From positions 664,925 through 688,560 of the forward strand of contig BFEA01000010.1 in the NCBI GenBank assembly GCA_003427395.1: DNA of 23,636 nucleotides. Reading direction: 5' to 3'. The stretch is from Chara braunii. Taxonomy: Eukaryota; Streptophyta; Charophyceae; Charales; Characeae. The stretch's first letter is position 1, and each line of letters opens with the position of its first letter. This document shows positions 17,379 through 23,636 of the stretch, piece by piece. The translations under genes and the position numbers were made by a program. The notes under the pieces were generated by a model. That model did not search any database. It saw only the letters and a list, made by a program, of their open reading frames with translations, and was not told the DNA's origin.

Positions 17379-18330
17379 CTCTTCCGTTGGCCTAGCCAAT
17401 GGTCATCACTGGGTCATAGTACCCCCACGAACAGTTGAAATACGGACCCTAGTTCGATCGCGGTAAGTTTAGCCCCTTTCTCGATTTATGCGTGTCATCC
17501 TTGCTAAGGGGTCATGCTGATCTCTTCTGCGCGGCTGATTCCAGCCGCACGATCTCATTGATCGCGCGGTCGAAATCGGCCGCGCCGGCTCACGTGGCTG
17601 CTCCAAAAGGGAACCAGCCCGAGGTCTCATACGGATTCGATCCCCGCGTCTGCGGGGTGGCAGTTTGCTATGTTTACCTTTTGGGTTGGCTCCTACTACG
17701 ATTGTAGTAGGAAGAACCCTCCTACTTTAAGGGTTGTGGAGCCTAGCCGACCGCCCCTTAGCAGCACGGTCGACTCCCCCAGCCTACGACCTTGCCGGCC
17801 TCGCCTGCTCAAGGCATCGCCGTGCCTTACCGGTTAGCCGCGATACCCTGGCTTGTAATTACCTGACCGGGTAGGCCTCGGCAACGGCTTGTTGGCCTTC
17901 TGGTTCAAAACCCAACCTCGCAGGCCTAGACTTCCTATTCCTCCTACGCCACAGCTCTATACCCAACGCACCCCTCTTTTTAGCCTGCTTAGGTCCTGAA
18001 TCGCGAGGCTTAGCAGCCGCGCGACATTATTTTAGGTAGACTAGGTCTAACTTTAGTTTTTTCGATGCCCGAGCACTATTGCGGCTTCGTCGAGAACTGC
18101 GCACGACAGTGCGTACCACCGCTATCTCGCACAAACGTTGATGGCCTCACACATCAACGACGTCATGTGTCATCGACGTCAGGCTTTAGGTCTCTCAGTT
18201 ATAGGGTTGGTCTGAATAACTTTGGCAACGTCACTCTCATCGTGTTCCTCAAATCCATCGAAAAGAGTCGAACAACATTTGATCTTGAAAAATTCGGGCA
18301 GAAACCCTTACAGGGTTTTCTGTCCCGATA

Positions 18331-19070
18331 CCGGGACATCTCAACATACACGAACTTGATAATGAGAAGATTGAACTAGTGAAGGACACATGCCCATGGA
18401 GGAAAGATCAACTAAGCATGAACCGGAACATCACAAACATTCATGAACTTGATAATGAGATGCTAGACTAGTGAACGACACATGCACATAGAGGAGAGAT
18501 CAACTAAGTGGGAACCGGAACATCACAACACACATGGACTTGACAATGAGATACTTGAACTAATGAAGGACACATGCATGTGGAGGAAAGATCAACTAAG
18601 TAGGAACCGGAACATTACAACATTCATGAACTTGACTATGAGATGTTAGACTAGTGAACGGCACATGCACATAGAGGAGAGATCAACTAAGTATGAACCG
18701 GAACATCCCAACACACATGAGTTTGACAGTGAGATACTTGAACTAGTGAAGGACACATGCATATGGAGGAAAGATCAACTAAGTGTGAACCGGAACATCA
18801 CAACATTCATGAACTTGACAATGAGAAGCTAGACTAGTGAACGACACATGTACATAGATGAAAGATCAACTAAGTATGAACCGGAACATCACAACACATA
18901 TGAGCTTGACAGTGAGACTGGTGAAGGACACATGCACACAGAGGAAAGATCAACCAAGCAGACTTGCTCAAACACATGCTAATGGCTCATTTATGCAACC
19001 AAGTTTGAACCGGAATGTCATCATCTACCATGTGAACGGAAAGCACAAGCTAAACTAGCCCGAAACACAA
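18331..19070 (+). repeat. 91-92-bp satellite with dimeric higher-order repeat
   Basis: Monomers begin with CCGGAACATCACAAC-like words at 18331, 18423, 18515, 18607, 18698, 18790 and 18881. Odd monomers carry ACACACATG, GATACTTGAACTAGTGAAGG and TATGGAGGAAAG; even monomers carry ACATTCATG, GATGTTAGACTAGTGAACG and CATAGAGGAGAG. The repeating unit is therefore a dimer of about 183 bp. The last unit degenerates after about 18950 before the next satellite type begins. Confidence 0.92.
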
Positions 19071-20427
19071 GTCTTGAGCACGGAATTACGTATGGAAGAA
19101 TCGGCGTATTTCCTACTAACACATGGGTGGAATTCAAGACTTATACTAGACCAAATCACAAGTATCGAGCTTGAGATCATCCATTGAGGGTCCGAGCATC
19201 ACCTACTAGCATGGAGTGAAAAGCAAGAGTTGGAGTAGCCCAAGTCACAAGGACAGATCATGAGATCATGAAAGAATCGGAGCATCTCCTACTAGCATGT
19301 GAGTGAAAAGCAAGATCTACACTAGTCCAAATCATAAGTAATGAGCATGAGACCATCCATGAAAGAATCGGAGCATCTCCTACTAGCATATGAGTGAAAA
19401 GCAAGACCAACACTTGTCCAAATCACAAGTAATGAGCATGAGATCATCCATGAAAGAATTGGAACATCTACTACTAGTGTGTGAGTGAAGTGCAAGGGTT
19501 ACACTAGGCTATATCACAAGATTTGAGTAAGAGATCATCCACGAAATAATCGGAACCTCTCCTACTAGTGTGCGAGTGAAATGCAAGAGTTACACTAGTC
19601 CAATTCACAAGTAATGAGCATGAGATCATACATGAAAAAATCGGGGCATTTCCTACTAGCATGTTAGTGAAAGGCAAGGTCTACACTAGTCCAAATCACA
19701 AGTAATGAGCATTGGGTCATCCATGAAAGAACCGGAGCATCTCCTACTAGCATGTGAGTGAGAAGGAAGATTTACACTAATCCAAATCATAAGTAATGAG
19801 CATGAGATCATTCATGAGAGAATCGGAGTATCTCCTACTAGCATGTGAGTGAAAAGCAAGACGAACACTAGTGCAAATCACAAGTAATGAGCATGAGATC
19901 ATCCATGAAAGAATCGGAACATCTCCTACTAGTGTGTGAGTGAAGTGCAAGAGTTACACTAGGCTATATCACAATATTTGAGTAAGAGATCATCCAGGAA
20001 AGAATCGGAACCTCTCCTACTAGTGTGTGAGTGAAATGCAAGAGTTACACTAGTCCAATTCACAAGTAATGAGCATGAGATCATCCATGAAAGAATCGGG
20101 GCATCTCCTACTAGCATGTGAGTGAAAGGCAAGGTCTACACTAGTCAAAATCACAAGTAACGAGCATGAGGTCATCCATGAAAGATCCGGAGCATCTCCT
20201 ACTAGCATGTGAGTGAGAAGCAAAATCTACACTAGTCCAAAGCATAAGTAATGAGCATGAGATCATCCATGAGAGAATCGGAGCATCTCCTACTAGCGTG
20301 TGGTGAAAAGCAAGATCTACACTAGTCCAAATCACAAGTAATGAGCATGAGATCATCCATGAAAGAATCAGAACATCTCCTACTAGTGTGTAGGCTATAT
20401 CACAAGGCTATATCACTAGTCCAAATC
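19071..20427 (+). repeat. 91-bp satellite with pentameric higher-order repeat
   Basis: About 14 monomers carry CTCCTACTAGCATGTGAGTG, CACTAGTCCAAATCACAAG and GAGATCATCCATGAAAGAATC. Variants recur every fifth monomer. The type with GAAGTGCAAG, GGCTATATCAC and TTGAGTAAG occurs at about 19470-19560 and 19925-20015 (455 bp apart), and the four following types recur in the same order. The last monomer before 20427 is a shortened copy of this marked type. Confidence 0.92.
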
Positions 20428-20433
20428 AGCTAG

Positions 20434-22007
20434 CTAAGTGGTCTGGATCCTTTCCTATCTAATGCTAAGATTCCTTTTCCTGGGACCATTGCATCACGGG
20501 ATGGTCTTAACCGAGCCTGCAATGAGGCATTAGGTGTCATTCGGAATTGTGGAATTACGAACCACTTTCGAATACCACATGATATTGTTACAAAAAAGGG
20601 AGTGGCTAAACCGCCGGGATGTATTTTGAGTGAATACGTCATTAGGGTTAAGCAAGTTTTTGCAGGTTTGGTTTTAGGTCCGCTGGACCGTAACACGAGC
20701 GAGACCTGGATTGAATGTCCCAAAAGACATGAAACGAGATTTCAATCCATGTTTCTTAGCAATACGAATTATGAAACTTTGGACTCTAATAAAAGTCTAA
20801 TTTTGCGTGATATGCGCACTAAGTACAATGAGCGAAACTTGGGACAGATCGCACGATGGGATGGGCGGGGAAAAGTGCAGTTTGCTTATATCATGGCTAA
20901 GGAAAAGGACAAGGAGAAAATAAGGCCTATTGTCCCTTCGTTCCAAAGCCCCTTTCGTGCCGCATCTGGCGTTCTATCTCTTGCCTTGAATTCGTTGATC
21001 CAGAAGGTTAATGTGCCTCACTCCAATCTCAAGTCTTTGAGTGACCTTCGACAAATAGTGTCTTATGTCAATAAAAGTAATGGACCTATGTCTAAGTATG
21101 GAGTTATTGCTCGAACCTATGACATAAAAGAAATGTTCACCCAATTACCCCATGAGATAATCTATCGTGCAGTCCAATGGATTACTGAGCTCTTCGTTCA
21201 GAAAGGCATCCGCTGGATCCGTCTCAACATGAGAAAGAGGTTAACGACCTTTGGGAAATCCCACGGAGAAGCCGGATGGAAATCCATCAGACTGACCTCC
21301 CTGATCTCGCTTACACAGTTCCAGCTTGAACACACTATATTTCTAGTTTCGGATGCTATTCTAAGCCAGAAGAAAGGGATTCCGTTGGGTGGGAGAGCAA
21401 GTCCGTCATTAGCCTGTGTGATGTGCATGTTCTCAGAGTACAACTTCATCATGGCTCTAGGGGCAGATGCTAAATTCATCACTGGGAAGAGGTATGTTGA
21501 CGATCTATTGCTGTTTTCTTTCTTTGAGAAAAACAACCCGGCAGGAATGGAGAGTGCTAACAACCGCCTTGATAAGATCTTGCAATGTTATCCTAAGGAA
21601 CTTACATTGGAAATAACCGATTCTGGAATAGGGATACTCGATTTTTTGGAAACAAGGATGATTGTTGCTGAAGTCGATAAAACCGTAATTACTGCTCACA
21701 AATTTAAGAACCGGGATTCAATTTGGGGATCCGAGGAACTGAGGTTTCAGACTTATAAGAACCCGGCTTCCTTTGGACCTAAATCTGCCAAATTCGCCAC
21801 TGTGGCCAACACTATCCTTCGAGTCTCTGAGAACTGTAGTGACATGGGGATGATCTGCCTTGGCGTGCTCACACTGGCTTTGAGATCAGTAAACTCAGGT
21901 ACGACAACAAGATCGTCCTGTCTGGACTAAGATGGATGCAGCGTCGGGATAATAACAACCAGTTCTGGGTTCAGATTCAGGAAATTGTGGAAAACATACT
22001 TTCGTGA
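20434..22007 (+). pseudogene. Penelope-like reverse transcriptase, 5'-truncated with one frameshift
   Basis: The main frame is open from 20434 (after a stop at 20431) to 21930; no ATG precedes the conserved part, so the N-terminus is missing. Counting from the GTG at 20602, RT motifs appear in order: K-I-R-P-I at 106-110; DIKEMFTQLPH at 174-184 with catalytic D174; GIPLGG at 259-264; RYVDD at 297-301 with catalytic D300/D301; and ILDFLE at 345-350. The upstream PLDRN...ECP segment (28-40) also fits Penelope-like RTs, especially the Chlamys-type branch as I remember it. Near 21845-21868 the frame slips. The coding trace continues in another frame to the stop at 22007 with about 50 further residues rich in Arg, Asn and Gln, probably the thumb end. 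The catalytic residues are intact, but the gene is broken and headless. Confidence 0.8.
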
Positions 22008-22461
22008 GGCTGGTCTACTGATCGGCGCTATCGACGATCTTCATGTCAGAAGATATCCTTCGATGACTCCCTCTGCAGAACGGGGCATATGGTGGTTCCT
22101 CGTAAACTCGTGTTAAACGGGTTTCTCATGGTTTTTTGACACTTACTGGACAAGGCTTCACGAAGCAGGAAACCGTGGAAAAACGGGTTTTACTGCGAGT
22201 TCATTTTTTTTATATGTATTGAGTTGGTCGTCGCGGCCGTACGCACCCTACTGGTATATGCATCTGCCACGAATTATAGTCCTAGTACTGATCTGATTCA
22301 GGAAGAACTTTTTTGTGACCTCGGCGATCTTGAATTCAATCTTCTGAAGATTGAGTTCAACATCTTCGATGGGAACAAACTACTTTTTCGGAACTCTCTT
22401 CATCGGCATATACACAACCGGTTATCAGGCCCTATACACTATGAGTGTGGGTCGCCTGACA
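22008..22461 (+). other. 3' part of the Penelope-like element, no recognised gene
   Basis: This stretch follows the RT stop. It contains repeated AAACGGGTTT words (about 22115 and 22181) and one weak frame (22224-22475, TTG start, 83 codons) that I do not recognise. It is most likely untranslated. Confidence 0.4.
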
Positions 22462-22745
22462 TGTATGGAACTTAAAATTCTTTAATTTTGTTGGTATCTG
22501 GTCAGGATCGTGGAACCCGTACAAATTCATTTTTTTAAAGCTTATGCTCGGGTAAGTACTGACGCATAGGAAGTAGGAGGGCTAGACCCTGAATTTTCGG
22601 GCATGAATGAAACTCAGAATTCTTTAATTTTGCTGGTATCTGGTCAGGATCATGAAACCCGCACAGGTTCATTTTTTCTAAGCCTATGCTCGGGTAAGTA
22701 CCGACGCGTAGGAAGAAGGAGGGCAAGTTCCTGAATTTTCGGATA
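22462..22745 (+). repeat. 142-bp tandem duplication in the element's 3' region
   Basis: Two adjacent copies (about 22462-22603 and 22604-22745) share AATTCTTTAATTTTG, GGTATCTGGTCAGGATC, CTCGGGTAAGTAC and CCTGAATTTTCGG. AATTC occurs at 22476 and 22618, giving the period. Both copies contain GGGTAAGTAC, which looks like a 5' splice site. Confidence 0.92.
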
Positions 22746-22917
22746 TTTAAGCATGCCATACAGTAATAAATCCTCAATCTGAGTGGTGTATTGAGTGGAA
22801 GGGTTGAGTTTTAGTAACTCTGTTACGGGATGACGGAGGGAAAGATGTTGTACAACGCAATATTAATGCTCAAGGCGTCTTCTTCTACTTTTTGTTCCAT
22901 TGTGTTTAATCTTTCTC

Positions 22918-23636
22918 TTGAGTAAGAGATCATCCATGAAAGAATTGGAAGATCTCCTACTAACATGTGAGTGAAAAGCAAGATCTACACTAGTCCAATA
23001 CATAAGTAATGAGCATGAGATCATCCATGAAAGAATCGGAGCATCTCGTACTAGCATGTGAGTGAGAAGCAAGATCTACACTAATCCAAATCACAAGTAA
23101 TGAGCATGAGATCATCCATGAGAGAATTGGAGCATCTCCTACTAGCATGTGAGTGAAAAACAAGAGTTTGAGTAGACCAAATCACAAGTTTCCAACACGA
23201 GATCATCCATAGAAGAATCGGAGCACTACCTACTCGTGTGTGAGTGAAAAACAAGAGTTTGAGTTTCCCAAATCACAAGTATCCAATATGATATCATCCA
23301 TAGAAGAATCGGAGCACTACCTACTAGTGTATGAGTGAAAAACAAGAGTTTGAGTAACCCAAATCACAAGTATCCAACATGAGATCATCTATAGAAGAAT
23401 CGGAGCACTACCTACTAGTGTGTGATTGAAAAATAAGAGTTTGAGTAGCCCAAATCACAAGTATCCAACATGAGATCATCCATAGAAAAATCGGAGCACT
23501 ACCTATTAGTGTGTGAGTTAAAAACAAGAGTTTGAGTAGCTCAAATCACAAGTATCCAACATGAGATCATCCATAGAAGAATCGGAGCACTACCTACTAG
23601 TGTGTGAGTGAAAAACAAGAGTTTGAGTAGCCCAAA
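22918..23636 (+). repeat. 91-bp satellite, right of the insertion, passing into the monomeric subfamily
   Basis: About eight monomers. The first two or three belong to the subfamily of 19071-20427 (AGATCTACACTAGTCC, AATGAGCATGAG). From about 23130 they switch to the subfamily found at 1-311 (AACAAGAGTTTGAGTAG, AAGTATCCAACATGAG). The last bases of the window repeat the first 40 bases almost exactly. Confidence 0.93.

Larger units (their letters stand above)
16329..17773 (+). repeat. hairpin array of the 5' LTR
   Basis: The same order of stem-loops as at 9114-10543. Some stems are identical. Some carry pair-preserving changes (17257/17265 and 17569/17580 relative to the other LTR, and G.U pairs at several places). 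Some are damaged: the hairpins matching 9571-9592 and 9718-9736 have mismatches here, while 17531-17548 is perfect here and mismatched in the other LTR. Confidence 0.85.
6431..18330 (-). mobile_element. element C: giant-LTR non-autonomous retrotransposon (LARD-like)
   Basis: Two direct repeats of more than 4.6 kb (6431-11065 and about 13710-18330) flank a non-coding interior of 2.16 kb. Orientation comes from the junctions. The minus strand at 13222-13201 reads as a primer binding site complementary to the 3' end of tRNA-Asp, two bases after an LTR ending CGACA. The minus strand at 11080-11066 is a G-rich polypurine tract just before an LTR starting TGTCGGGACAG. The element therefore runs right to left. 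It has no gag-pol, so it would depend on another element for its proteins. Divergence between the LTRs is about 4% by eye (about 12 differences in 310 bases compared), so it is not a recent insertion. Long LTRs around a short non-coding interior match the LARD class of plants. Confidence 0.85.
13225..18330 (-). mobile_element. 5' LTR of element C, complete (5,106 bp)
   Basis: The inner end at 13225 starts TGTCGAGCGC on plus (LTR end ...CGACA on minus). The outer end at 18330 is ...CCCGATA, a point-mutated form of the CCCGACA seen at the other LTR, so the terminal dinucleotides are TG/CA with one transition. A 9-bp hairpin (GGCCCTCGC/GCGAGGGCC, 13238-13259) lies next to the PBS. The outer end abuts satellite DNA at 18331; the other side of the target was lost with the truncated 3' LTR, so no target-site duplication can be read. 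Confidence 0.88.
20428..22917 (+). mobile_element. 5'-truncated Penelope-like retroelement inserted in satellite
   Basis: The satellite stops at about 20427 (...CCAAATCA) and resumes at about 22918 (TTGAGTAAGAGATC) in the phase expected of the interrupted monomer type. Between them is about 2.5 kb of unrelated sequence. An RT frame starts right at the 5' junction without a start codon, and a non-coding 3' part includes a 142-bp tandem duplication. There are no LTR/PBS/PPT features. 5' truncation and the RT motifs point to a Penelope-like element. The GIY-YIG endonuclease expected of full-length members is not present. No clear target duplication is visible. Confidence 0.75.

Noticed and set aside
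6431-18330. Plus-strand orientation for element C, to match the hammerhead
   Set aside because: Right of 11065 there is no tRNA-complementary site, and left of 13225 there is no purine tract; both signals are present only on the minus strand.
22224-22475. 83-codon frame downstream of the RT
   Set aside because: Starts at TTG, has no known domain, and runs into the 142-bp duplication; probably untranslated.
22820-22860. Hammerhead-like GGATGAC...GGGAAAG in the Penelope-like 3' end
   Set aside because: The core CTGANGA is missing and no stem II or III can be formed; known Penelope ribozymes need that core.

Overview
The window reads as repeat-packed nuclear DNA of a large-genome eukaryote, most likely a land plant. 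The reasons are a tRNA-Asp-type primer binding site typical of plant Ty3/gypsy LTR retrotransposons, a very long-LTR non-autonomous element resembling the LARD class, C/G transitions in CG and CCG contexts between its two LTRs, and phased 91-bp satellite arrays. I see no host protein-coding gene, no rRNA and no intact tRNA. The species cannot be named from the sequence.

Layout. 1-311 is a 91-bp satellite. 312-523 is a GAA/GGA purine tract. About 524-6430 holds fragments of two minus-strand LTR retrotransposons; their LTR/polypurine-tract junctions lie at 4419/4420 and 5560/5561. 6431-18330 is a large LTR element on the minus strand (called element C here). Its 5' LTR is 13225-18330 (5.1 kb), its PBS is 13201-13222, its non-coding interior is 11066-13224, its PPT is near 11066-11080, and its 3' LTR is 6431-11065, cut short at the left. 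18331-19070 is a satellite with a dimeric higher-order repeat. 19071-20427 is a related satellite with a pentameric (about 455 bp) higher-order repeat. That array is interrupted at 20428-22917 by a 5'-truncated, frameshifted Penelope-like element whose reverse transcriptase keeps its catalytic aspartates. 22918-23636 returns to satellite and ends in the same monomer type that opens the window.

The most unusual part is inside the LTRs of element C. Each LTR has a stretch of about 1.4 kb studded with some twenty short, mostly perfect stem-loops. Among them is a complete type III hammerhead ribozyme (9801-9851 and 17021-17071) in which all catalytic core positions are intact. The ribozyme lies on the plus strand, antisense to the element as defined by its PBS and PPT. 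The same strand carries an exon-like block of exactly 171 nt with textbook splice signals on both sides, present in both LTRs. Together these suggest an antisense or independent structured RNA made from the LTR. A plus-strand RNA spanning the element would self-cleave into a unit of 7,220 nt. This recalls plant retrozymes, but the size, the strand and the hairpin context all differ.

Other notable points: two degenerate tRNA-Asp-like sequences sit inside an element that itself uses a tRNA-Asp-type primer site; a 29-bp tandem repeat has a hairpin in each unit; and the satellites form three related subfamilies with distinct higher-order organisation.
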